From: Hyphomicrobiales bacterium
GTDB taxonomy: Bacteria > Pseudomonadota > Alphaproteobacteria > Rhizobiales > Rhizobiaceae
DNA length: 5,210 nucleotides
Reading direction: 5' to 3'
Assembly (NCBI GenBank): GCA_015654965.1
Contig: JAATGD010000047.1
Span: 1-5,210, forward strand
In this document: positions 1 through 4,776 of the stretch, piece after piece
Position numbering within the stretch: the first letter of the stretch is position 1
Layout of the letters: the number at the start of each line of letters is the position of its first letter
Notes under the pieces: model-generated
Told to the model about the DNA's origin: nothing
What the model saw: the letters and a program-made list of their open reading frames with translations, nothing else
Database searches by the model: none
Made by a program: the position numbers and the translations under genes

Positions 1-57
1 ATCGAACCCGCGTATTCAGCTTGGAAGGCTGCTGCTCTACCATTGAGCTATACCCGC
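1..57 (-). tRNA. tRNA-Gly (anticodon TCC), 3' end cut by window edge
   Basis: The minus strand reads acceptor GCGGGTA, D-arm GCTC/GAGC, anticodon loop CTTCCAA (anticodon TCC) and the start of the T-arm with GGTTCGAT. The 3' half of the T-arm and the acceptor return strand lie outside the window. It would decode GGA/GGG glycine codons. The top pair of the anticodon stem is G-A rather than Watson-Crick; I recall the same in other alphaproteobacterial glycine tRNAs, so I do not treat it as damage. It lies 24 bases downstream of tRNA-Tyr on the same strand and is probably co-transcribed with it. Confidence 0.93.
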
Positions 58-81
58 GCACTCATGACCCTGATCCGACAG

Positions 82-166
82 TGGTGGAGGGAGTTGGATT
101 TGAACCAACGTAGGCATAGCCAACGGATTTACAGTCCGTCCCCTTTAACCACTCGGGCATCCCTCC
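82..166 (-). tRNA. tRNA-Tyr (anticodon GTA)
   Basis: A complete class II tRNA on the minus strand, 85 bases including an encoded CCA at 84-82. The acceptor stem is GGAGGGA paired with TCCCTCC, and the discriminator base is A. The anticodon loop CTGTAAA places GTA at 132-130. The long variable arm and the T-loop GTTCAAATC fit tyrosine tRNA. It is the first gene of a leftward tRNA-Tyr/tRNA-Gly unit whose promoter lies at 244-272. Confidence 0.96.
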
Positions 167-243
167 TAATATCACTATCAGCAGAGTCGAGCGACTAGGC
201 ATTTTTGCGAAGCACCGGATGTTTCCGTCGTTCCGCGAGGGGC

Positions 244-272
244 CTTATGACGATAAGCGTTTGCCCTGTCAA
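244..272 (-). promoter_or_regulatory. Sigma-70-type promoter of the tRNA-Tyr/tRNA-Gly unit
   Basis: On the minus strand a perfect -35 TTGACA (272-267) is followed by exactly 17 bases and a -10 CATAAG (249-244). Transcription would start near 237, giving a leader of about 70 bases before tRNA-Tyr. Bases after the -10 read GCCCCTCGCGG, a GC-rich discriminator of the type linked in E. coli to stringent control of stable-RNA genes; applying that here is inference. A 14-base palindrome, CCCTGT-CA-ACAGGG (264-277), overlaps the -35. Confidence 0.75.
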
Positions 273-453
273 CAGGGTAAAAGCGAAAAGAATACATCTC
301 TTTCCACAGCTTGCCGCAAACAGGGCTTTCCATGCGGTTTCAGCGACATATTTTTTTGTCATGACCCACAGGCCCTTGTCGTGGGCCAGATATTCTTTAC
401 AGGATAAGCTCCATGTTTCTTCTCTATAAGCTTTCTGAAAAGTGATGCATCCC
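273..453 (+). other. Upstream region of rlmB
   Basis: This is the part of the divergent intergenic region nearest rlmB. I see no convincing -35/-10 pair on the plus strand: TTTACA (396-401) and TATAAG (425-430) are 23 bases apart, too far for a normal promoter. GGCCC (371-375) can pair with GGGCC (383-387) around a 7-base loop, without a T-run that would make it a terminator. A run of seven T lies near 351-357. Short open frames here have no Shine-Dalgarno site and no recognisable protein. Confidence 0.4.
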
Positions 454-1314
454 ATGAGTGATAATAATTCGGACCGGACCGCAAAAGACCAGCATTATGC
501 GCGCCTCCGCCGCCAGCATCGCGACCAGAAAGCAGCGGAAAGCGGAACGCCTTATAAAAGACCCCAGCGCGCACCCATCGCCGCCGGTCGCGTCGCGGAA
601 GGCACCGTGCGCCTTTATGGCTTGCACACAGTCCGGGCAGCCATTGAGAACCCCGAGCGAAAAATCCTGCGTATGCTTGCGACCCGCAACGGCTTTGCGC
701 GTCTGGAAGTGGGCGAAGCGGAAGCGCTCCCCTTCCCCGTGGAAATCGTCGACCCCAAAGACATCGACAAGGAAACGGGATCGGATGCCGTGCATCAGGG
801 CGTGATGATCGAGGCCGAACCGCTCAACGCAAAAAAACTCTCGCAGTTAAAGGACAGCCCGCTGCTGCTGCTGCTCGATCAGGTGACGGACCCGCATAAT
901 GTGGGCGCGATCATGCGTTCGGCCGTGGCTTTTGGCGCGGGCGCCCTGATCACCACCAGCCGCCACAGCCCGCAGGAAAGCGGTGTTCTGGCAAAAGCCG
1001 CCTCGGGTGCGCTCGAACTTATCGCCCATATCGAGGTCAGGAACCTCGCTGAAGCCATTGAAGAGCTGCACGAACTGGGTTTTCAGACCATCGGACTTGA
1101 TTCGGAAGGTCCGATGGAAATGGAAGCAACACTTTCATCCGACCGGGTAGCCCTTGTTCTGGGCGCGGAAGGCAAGGGCCTGCGCCAGAAGACGCGCGAA
1201 ACCGTCACCGCCCTCGCCCGTCTGGACATGCCCGGAGAAATCAAATCGCTCAACGTCTCCAATGCAGCGGCGATTTCGCTCTATGCAGCAGAGCGCTATC
1301 TGCGCAATCGGTAA
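454..1314 (+). CDS. rlmB: 23S rRNA (guanosine-2'-O-)-methyltransferase, TrmH/SpoU family, RlmB type
   Basis: The family uses S-adenosylmethionine to methylate a ribose 2'-OH; E. coli RlmB modifies G2251 in the 23S rRNA peptidyl-transferase region. Residues 1-45 form a basic, probably disordered leader. Residues about 51-125 match the SpoU substrate-binding domain (RLYGLHTV). The SPOUT knot domain follows with all three motifs: DPHNVGAIMR (Asn149, catalytic-type Arg155), LVLGAEGKGLR (Glu239) and SLNVSNAAAISLY (Asn267). The length of 286 residues is somewhat above that of E. coli RlmB because of the basic leader. The start is uncertain: GTG 442, ATG 445 and ATG 454 are in frame and none has a clear Shine-Dalgarno site. 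I chose 454 because family members often begin this way. It converges on the CBS gene with a 17-base gap. Exact methylation site is inferred from family. Confidence 0.88.
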   Translation: MSDNNSDRTAKDQHYARLRRQHRDQKAAESGTPYKRPQRAPIAAGRVAEGTVRLYGLHTVRAAIENPERKILRMLATRNGFARLEVGEAEALPFPVEIVDPKDIDKETGSDAVHQGVMIEAEPLNAKKLSQLKDSPLLLLLDQVTDPHNVGAIMRSAVAFGAGALITTSRHSPQESGVLAKAASGALELIAHIEVRNLAEAIEELHELGFQTIGLDSEGPMEMEATLSSDRVALVLGAEGKGLRQKTRETVTALARLDMPGEIKSLNVSNAAAISLYAAERYLRNR

Positions 1315-1331
1315 ACAGACATATCAAGTGA

Positions 1332-1763
1332 TCAGGCACTCGCAATATAGCTGCGGATATCTTCCGCCTCGCGTTCGACATCGCCGATTCGCCGTTTCAC
1401 CACGTCACCGATGGAAATAATGCCCACCAGCTTACCGCCCTCTTCCACGGGCATATGGCGAAAACGGCTGCGGGTCATGATTTCCATTACCTGCGTGACC
1501 GTATGATGCTCATGGCAGAGCTGCACTTTTGCCGTCATGACCTCGGAGACCGGCATATCGAGCGCTTGCGCCTGACTGATGGAGAGCGCGCGCACCACAT
1601 CGCGTTCGGAGAGAATGCCTTTGATATGCCGCGCCTCGTCGCAGACCACCACGGCACCGATCTTGTATCGGGCCAGAATATCGACGGCATGGGCCAGCCT
1701 GTCGGTGGGCGCGATGACGACGACATCGCGTCCTTTCGCTGCAAGAATCGATTTTACGGTCAT
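1332..1763 (-). CDS. Two-CBS-domain protein
   Basis: A 143-residue protein made almost entirely of a CBS pair. CBS1 spans about residues 6-62 (GILSERDVVRAL, Asp55) and CBS2 about 72-127 (GIISIGDVVKRRI, Asp120). In this family the Asp of the G-I-x-S-x-x-D segment contacts the ribose of bound adenine nucleotides, so an AMP/ATP- or S-adenosylmethionine-type ligand is plausible. No enzyme or transporter domain is fused, so it may act as a free energy sensor or partner protein; its target cannot be read from the sequence. The start is set by a strong GGAGGAGGAG six bases before ATG 1763; an in-frame extension of 37 residues to 1874 is low-complexity and lacks such a site. It follows the rhomboid gene on the same strand after 114 bases and converges with rlmB. 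Confidence 0.88.
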   Translation of the reverse strand: MTVKSILAAKGRDVVVIAPTDRLAHAVDILARYKIGAVVVCDEARHIKGILSERDVVRALSISQAQALDMPVSEVMTAKVQLCHEHHTVTQVMEIMTRSRFRHMPVEEGGKLVGIISIGDVVKRRIGDVEREAEDIRSYIASA

Positions 1764-1769
1764 GCCAGT

Positions 1770-1779
1770 CTCCTCCTCC
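1770..1779 (-). promoter_or_regulatory. Shine-Dalgarno site fixing the CBS gene start
   Basis: The minus strand reads GGAGGAGGAG, six bases before ATG 1763. It is the strongest ribosome-binding site in the window and rules in favour of the 143-residue product over the 180-residue open frame. Confidence 0.85.
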
Positions 1780-1790
1780 ATGATCAGGCA

Positions 1791-1817
1791 CTGCTTTCGG
1801 ATTTTAACTGAAAGCAG
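1791..1817 (-). promoter_or_regulatory. Leader hairpin upstream of the CBS gene
   Basis: CTGCTTTC (1791-1798) and GAAAGCAG (1810-1817) are perfect 8-base inverted repeats. On the plus strand a G-T wobble and a G-C pair extend the stem to 10, with a 7-base loop. On the minus strand the pair matching the wobble is C-A, so the RNA form there is 8 bp plus an inner pair. No T-run follows on either strand, so it is not a standard intrinsic terminator of the rhomboid gene. It sits 11 bases before the Shine-Dalgarno site and could be a leader element or a dyad operator; the function is unknown. Confidence 0.5.
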
Positions 1818-1877
1818 AACGCAGCTCCTCCCGCCGCGTTCCATCATGGTGCGCCGGATCAGGGCGCTTGGCAAGTA

Positions 1878-2618
1878 TCAGCGCCTGAGAACCGCGTCAT
1901 AACTGCGTGGCTGATCGAAGAGGGCAATACCGAAGAAACCGGCGATAAAACCGCCGATATGCGCTTCCCATGCAATCCCTGAAAGCGCTGTTCCGCCTGT
2001 TGTATATAGACCAGTCACGATATTGATGACAAACCACACGCCGACAAAGGTCAGCACAGGCTTCAAGGTGAGCGTCAGGCCGATGGGCAGCAAGGGTCCG
2101 GCAAATTCGGCCCGTCGCCCGAAATTCACACGCCGGAAGCCATAGCGGGCGGAAGCCCCCATCATACCTGAAATTGCCACCGATGCGCCCACAAGCGGCG
2201 TCACGCTTTCAGGATAAAGCGCATAATGCGTAAGACCTGCAAGGACCGCGGTCACGATCCAGAACGCAAGCATGCGTCCTGTTCCGATGCGTCCGGCCAA
2301 AGGCGAACCGAAAGCCGCAAGCCAGACCATGTTGACCACGATATGCTCGATACCACCATGCATGAAGGAATAGCTGACAAGCGTGAACAGAGAGGCTGGG
2401 TCGGCAAAGCCGTTGCCGATGAGAAAACGCGCCGGAATCAATGCGTAATCGCGGATAAAACCAAAGTTTCTCTCTTCACTGATGAGATAGTTTTGATAGA
2501 CATAGACCGCGACACAGGTCGCGATCAGCGCAATCACCACTCCGGGGATGTTGAAAACCGGCTCTCCCCTGTCGGACCGGCGTTGGCGGCCATTCATGTC
2601 GGGCTGGGGAATACTCAT
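1878..2618 (-). CDS. Rhomboid family intramembrane serine protease
   Basis: Rhomboids cut substrate transmembrane helices inside the inner membrane with a Ser-His dyad. The 246-residue protein has six hydrophobic segments near residues 24-44, 78-103, 113-131, 139-158, 176-200 and 214-233, the usual bacterial core. TM2 carries His87, His92 and Asn96 (HxxxxHxxxN), matching GlpG His145, His150 and Asn154. TM4 carries GASVAISG with nucleophile Ser146. TM6 carries EAHIGG with His220. All catalytic residues are present, so activity is expected; the residue after Ser is Val instead of the more usual Gly. The soluble N-terminus is short and there is no extra domain. The start at ATG 2618 is preferred: a longer frame to 2705 lacks a Shine-Dalgarno site and would include a likely -10 box at 2655-2660. 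The substrate is unknown. The CBS gene lies 114 bases downstream. Confidence 0.9.
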   Translation of the reverse strand: MSIPQPDMNGRQRRSDRGEPVFNIPGVVIALIATCVAVYVYQNYLISEERNFGFIRDYALIPARFLIGNGFADPASLFTLVSYSFMHGGIEHIVVNMVWLAAFGSPLAGRIGTGRMLAFWIVTAVLAGLTHYALYPESVTPLVGASVAISGMMGASARYGFRRVNFGRRAEFAGPLLPIGLTLTLKPVLTFVGVWFVINIVTGLYTTGGTALSGIAWEAHIGGFIAGFFGIALFDQPRSYDAVLRR

Positions 2619-2654
2619 GAACTCTGTTTTCCAATATTGGGCCAGATCGTCGGC

Positions 2655-2660
2655 ATTATA
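2655..2660 (-). promoter_or_regulatory. Possible -10 box of the rhomboid gene
   Basis: The minus strand reads a perfect TATAAT at 2660-2655, placing a start site near 2648 and a leader of about 30 bases before ATG 2618. No good -35 lies 16-18 bases upstream (the positions read about CCTGTA), so this is a weak call that depends on the -10 alone. Confidence 0.35.
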
Positions 2661-2730
2661 ATAAACATGGCAACCCCTACAGGAGCTGCCGTCAATTTTC
2701 ATCATTGATAAAATAGAATGTGTTTAAAAT

Positions 2731-2760
2731 AAAGATCGGCGCGTTTCCGTGCCGACCTTC
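2731..2760 (-). terminator. Intrinsic terminator, leftward, with no gene before it
   Basis: On the minus strand GAAGGTCGGC (2760-2751) pairs with GCCGATCTTT (2740-2731) over 10 base pairs, two of them G-T wobbles. Inside, after an A-C mismatch, two C-G/G-C pairs close a GAAA tetraloop. The run TTTATTTTAAA follows directly. The layout is that of a rho-independent terminator for leftward transcripts; on the plus strand the trailing bases are not T-rich. No leftward gene lies between it and the gamma-carbonic-anhydrase gene more than 1 kb upstream. Confidence 0.7.
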
Positions 2761-3000
2761 ACATGGTTCTCATAATCTAGTCCTGGAGATCAGAAAAATC
2801 CTTGAAAAATCAAATGCTCTTCCTGACGAAACTATCAATGCCATGGCGATTGGAATTTGCAACGAATAGTTCCTGTTAACCTTAACGCGCAAGCGTGGTG
2901 GACAGGCATGCGGTCAAGCTGGCATCCATGCCACGGATGGGATTTTATGGGGGCGACAGACGCATGCCAATCTGCAAGCGGCCCTGCCCTTTTTCGGCTA
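2761..3000. other. Non-coding stretch with nested inverted repeats
   Basis: No credible gene is seen on either strand; open frames here have no ribosome-binding site and overlap the adjacent repeat. Structure present: a direct repeat GAAAAATC (2793-2800 and 2804-2811, 11-base period); GTTAACCTTAAC near 2875-2886; an outer inverted repeat GGCATGCG/CGCATGCC (2905-2912 and 2961-2968) enclosing TGGCAT-CC-ATGCCA (2920-2933) or, alternatively, CATCC/GGATG (2923-2927 and 2935-2939). These could be promoter or operator sequence for the PAS gene, or part of a leftward RNA ending at the terminator at 2731-2760. Confidence 0.45.
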
Positions 3001-3105
3001 GAGCATGTCTCCCAAAGGTGGGACCGGTTTGGGGATAAAGACATGCGTAAAAACAAAACCTTAAAGCGTGTTGCATGAATAAGACAAGCCGCAACACGCT
3101 TTAAG
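3001..3105. repeat. Bru-RS-like intergenic palindromic repeat element
   Basis: A two-part palindrome. Part one: GCATGTCT (3003-3010) pairs with AGACATGC (3039-3046), continued by CCCAAA (3011-3016) with TTTGGG (3028-3033), leaving a 5-base bulge and an 11-base loop. Part two: CTTAAAGCGTGTTGC (3060-3074) is perfectly complementary to GCAACACGCTTTAAG (3091-3105) around 16 bases. Length and layout agree with the roughly 105-bp Bru-RS1/Bru-RS2 elements described in Brucella, which are many-copy and reported as insertion sites for IS711. Identity with that family is from memory. It carries no gene, and no IS is present here. Confidence 0.7.
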
Positions 3106-3118
3106 CAACGAATGGCGC

Positions 3119-3790
3119 ATGATGAAACACCGCAGCACGATCGCAATTTTTGGCGAATGGCAGCGACTGGCTTTTGATCACAAAAGCGGTTTCAGCATTC
3201 CGCAGCGCGAAAACATCAAGCCGAGCAGGCTTGGCCGTCATCTCTCGGACCTGTTTCTGGTAGAGCTGGATGATAAAGACGAGATGGTGTTCCGCCTTGG
3301 CGGCACCGATATCTGCACGCTGTTCGGGCGCGAATTGAAAGGTCAGCGGCTTTTGTCGCTATGGCCGGAACGCGACCGCCCCGCCATTTATGAATTGTCG
3401 CAAAACGTCCGCGACATGCATATCCCGGCCTTGAGCCATCACAAGGGCGTCAGCCTGTCAGGCCGCAGCCTCAATTTCGAGATGCTGCTGGCACCACTCA
3501 AAAGCCGCTCGGGACAGATGAACCTGCTGGGCAGCATCGCGGTGCTCGACACGGTGAGCTGGATTGGTGCCGACCCGCTGGTCTTTGGTCATCTCGACAC
3601 GATAGAGCCGATTGCCCCGGATATGGCGCTTGAGGAAAAAGCCCCCAAGACTGCAATGCTTGCATCGCACGCGGCCCCTCGCAATCAATTACGCAGCCAA
3701 CCGAGGGTGAAACTGGCGAAATCAGCACCGACCCCGCCCTATCTGCGGGTCATCCATGGTGGAAAATCAGGCGAAACCTGTGAAGTCTAG
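3119..3790 (+). CDS. PAS_5-type PAS domain protein
   Basis: A 223-residue soluble protein. Residues about 10-150 fit the PAS_5 family common in alphaproteobacteria: EWQRLAFDHKSGFSIPQREN with a Pro-x-Arg turn, then the hydrophobic core VFRLGGTDICTLFGRELKGQRL and the later strands LLAPLKSR and LLGSIAVLD. The remaining 70 or so residues are low-complexity, basic and Pro-rich, with no output domain (no kinase, GGDEF or DNA-binding motif). A sensory or protein-interaction role is inferred; ligand and partner are unknown. Two adjacent ATGs (3119, 3122) could start it and neither has a Shine-Dalgarno site. The Bru-RS-like repeat ends 13 bases upstream, so the repeat likely forms the 5' leader. It converges with the gamma-carbonic-anhydrase gene, 11 bases apart, with no visible terminator. 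Confidence 0.82.
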   Translation: MMKHRSTIAIFGEWQRLAFDHKSGFSIPQRENIKPSRLGRHLSDLFLVELDDKDEMVFRLGGTDICTLFGRELKGQRLLSLWPERDRPAIYELSQNVRDMHIPALSHHKGVSLSGRSLNFEMLLAPLKSRSGQMNLLGSIAVLDTVSWIGADPLVFGHLDTIEPIAPDMALEEKAPKTAMLASHAAPRNQLRSQPRVKLAKSAPTPPYLRVIHGGKSGETCEV

Positions 3791-3801
3791 CAGGTGAACG
3801 C

Positions 3802-4329
3802 TCAGGCAGGCTCCATGCCGCGCATGAAGGAATGGCCCTTTTCGACATAGTGGCGTGCCGAGAGTTTCAGCTTTTCGATTTGCGCCGCATCCAGTTCGCG
3901 CACGAAGCGGGCGGGTGAGCCGACAATCAGCGAATTATCGGGAAAAATCTTGCCTTCCGTCACAAGTGCGCCCGCGCCCACAAGGCAGTTCTTGCCGATC
4001 CTGGCACCATTGAGCACAATCGCTCCCATGCCGATCAGGGTGTTTTCGCCAATCGTGCAGCCATGAAGGATAGCGCGATGACCGATGGTGCAGCCCGCGC
4101 CCACTGAAAGCGGAAAACCGATATCCGTATGCATGATGCAATGTTCCTGCACATTGGTGTCGCGACCGATGGCAATGGTTTCATTGTCACCGCGCAGCAC
4201 GCAACCAAACCAGAAACCGGCATTTTCGCCGACCTCGATCTTACCGACCAATGTTGCATCCGGTGCAATCCAGTTGCTGTTGCGATCGGCAAATTGCGGC
4301 TTATGACCATTATAGGCGTAGATCGGCAT
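3802..4329 (-). CDS. Gamma-carbonic-anhydrase-like hexapeptide-repeat protein
   Basis: A 175-residue left-handed beta-helix protein with repeated hexapeptides (for example IGENTL, IGMGAI, IGKNCL, VGAGAL) and a C-terminal helix, the size of YrdA/PaaY/CamH-type proteins. The zinc-ligand histidines of the gamma class are present: His67, His84 and His89, matching Cam His81, His117 and His122. Arg46, Asp48 and Gln61 match Cam Arg59, Asp61 and Gln75. Cam's acidic loop with its proton-shuttle Glu is absent and the residue equal to Cam Glu62 is Asn49, as in CamH-like members. It probably forms a trimer with a metal site at each interface; hydration of CO2 is possible but many relatives have little measured activity. 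The start is fixed by GGGAGGAG four bases before ATG 4329. DUF3126 lies 81 bases upstream with a hairpin between. Confidence 0.88.
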   Translation of the reverse strand: MPIYAYNGHKPQFADRNSNWIAPDATLVGKIEVGENAGFWFGCVLRGDNETIAIGRDTNVQEHCIMHTDIGFPLSVGAGCTIGHRAILHGCTIGENTLIGMGAIVLNGARIGKNCLVGAGALVTEGKIFPDNSLIVGSPARFVRELDAAQIEKLKLSARHYVEKGHSFMRGMEPA

Positions 4330-4352
4330 ATCACTCCTCCCTCAAAAGCAAG

Positions 4353-4380
4353 ACGCCGCGCTCAAAAAGGAACGCGGCGC
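4353..4380 (-). terminator. Hairpin between DUF3126 and the gamma-carbonic-anhydrase gene
   Basis: On the minus strand GCGCCGCG (4380-4373) pairs with CGCGGCGT (4360-4353), seven strong pairs plus a G-T, around a 12-base loop, followed by the modest T-rich run CTTGCTTTT. It could end the DUF3126 transcript, fully or in part. It ends 23 bases before ATG 4329, so it would also fall in the leader of any read-through message. The weak T-run keeps this moderate. Confidence 0.5.
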
Positions 4381-4410
4381 TGAAATTTTATCATTCACAA
4401 GACAAGGGCC

Positions 4411-4617
4411 TCAAAGATCGACGTCGAGTATCGCCATCGAGAAATTATAGGACAATTCGCCTTCGTCTTCGTCCTTGTAGACCAGGCCCAGAAACTCGTC
4501 ATTGAGATACAGTTCGGCAGAATCGTTCTTGCGCGGACGCGCCTTGACCTGAAGACCCGGATTGTTGAAGGTCTTTTTGAAATAAGCGTCCAGTTTCTTG
4601 AGTTCTTCGGGATTCAA
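4411..4617 (-). CDS. DUF3126 family small protein
   Basis: A 68-residue protein matching the small DUF3126 family of alphaproteobacteria in size and character; function is not known. The sequence starts NPEELKKLDAYFKKTF, a short amphipathic helix, then alternating strands (LQVKARPRK, SAELYLNDEFLGLVYKDED, SYNFSMAILDVDL), suggesting a compact alpha-beta fold without cofactor motifs, membrane segments or signal peptide. The start is a TTG at 4617: AGGAGA lies six bases before it, and the longer frame to ATG 4671 adds 18 residues without a ribosome-binding site. It lies between cysE (159 bases upstream) and the gamma-carbonic-anhydrase gene on the same strand; a link to cysteine synthesis would be only guilt by association. 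Confidence 0.8.
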   Translation of the reverse strand: MNPEELKKLDAYFKKTFNNPGLQVKARPRKNDSAELYLNDEFLGLVYKDEDEGELSYNFSMAILDVDL

Positions 4618-4623
4618 CCGGCT

Positions 4624-4629
4624 TCTCCT
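4624..4629 (-). promoter_or_regulatory. Shine-Dalgarno site fixing a TTG start for DUF3126
   Basis: AGGAGA on the minus strand, six bases before TTG 4617. It is the evidence for the unusual start codon and 68-residue product. Flanking GCCGGTT (4622-4616 on the minus strand) overlaps the first two bases of the start codon and is complementary to AACCGGC further upstream (4649-4643). Confidence 0.75.
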
Positions 4630-4776
4630 GATTTGAATTAAGGCCGGTTTAGTGCACCCGGCTCTTTGCAATGTAAAGCCCTATAGCATCGTGCTCTCAA
4701 TGATGTATGAGCAAAATATAGGCCACATGCCGAGAAAAACCAGCAGGCGGCCATTTTGATTCAATCTTGATAGCGA
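4630..4776 (-). other. cysE-DUF3126 intergenic region
   Basis: No gene is seen. Near cysE the minus strand has only weak, interrupted GGCC/GGCC and CCG/CGG pairing followed by TATATTTT, not convincing as a terminator. Nearer DUF3126, GCCGG (4662-4658) can pair with CCGGC (4647-4643), which can instead pair with the DUF3126 start region. TTTACA followed after 17 bases by CACTAA is a poor promoter match. Whether cysE and DUF3126 share a transcript cannot be decided here. Confidence 0.4.

Noticed and set aside
371..387. GGCCC/GGGCC hairpin upstream of rlmB
   Set aside because: Only five pairs with no T-run; not supported as a terminator or attenuator.
424..795. 123-residue minus-strand open frame over rlmB
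   Set aside because: Antisense shadow of the rlmB 5' part without recognisable protein features.
1455..1811. 118-residue plus-strand open frame over the CBS gene
   Set aside because: Shadow of the CBS gene; no ribosome-binding site, His/Asp-rich composition from codon mirroring.
1764..1874. 37-residue N-terminal extension of the CBS protein
   Set aside because: The strong ribosome-binding site at 1770-1779 and the CBS domain boundary support the ATG at 1763; the extension would also include the leader hairpin.
2619..2705. 29-residue N-terminal extension of the rhomboid with a CRGC motif
   Set aside because: No Shine-Dalgarno site at 2705, the segment contains a TATAAT box on the same strand, and Cys-x-x-Cys alone in 29 residues can be chance.
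2226..2708. 160-residue plus-strand open frame over the rhomboid gene
   Set aside because: It is antisense to a gene with full catalytic motifs, is charged and repetitive, and resembles no family I know.
2772..2846. 24-codon minus-strand ORF (starting MALIVSSG)
   Set aside because: No ribosome-binding site and no family resemblance; only its position before the orphan terminator is suggestive.
2875..2886. GTTAACCTTAAC as a CtrA-type binding site
   Set aside because: The full CtrA motif needs TTAA, seven bases, then TTAA; here the two TTAA are two bases apart.
2857..3078. 73-residue plus-strand open frame upstream of the PAS gene
   Set aside because: Its second half is a translation of the palindromic repeat, there is no Shine-Dalgarno site, and the composition is unlike a protein (Trp/His/Cys-rich).
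2835..3146. 103-residue minus-strand open frame
   Set aside because: It reads through the repeat and the 5' end of the PAS gene antisense, is Cys/Arg-rich and has no ribosome-binding site.
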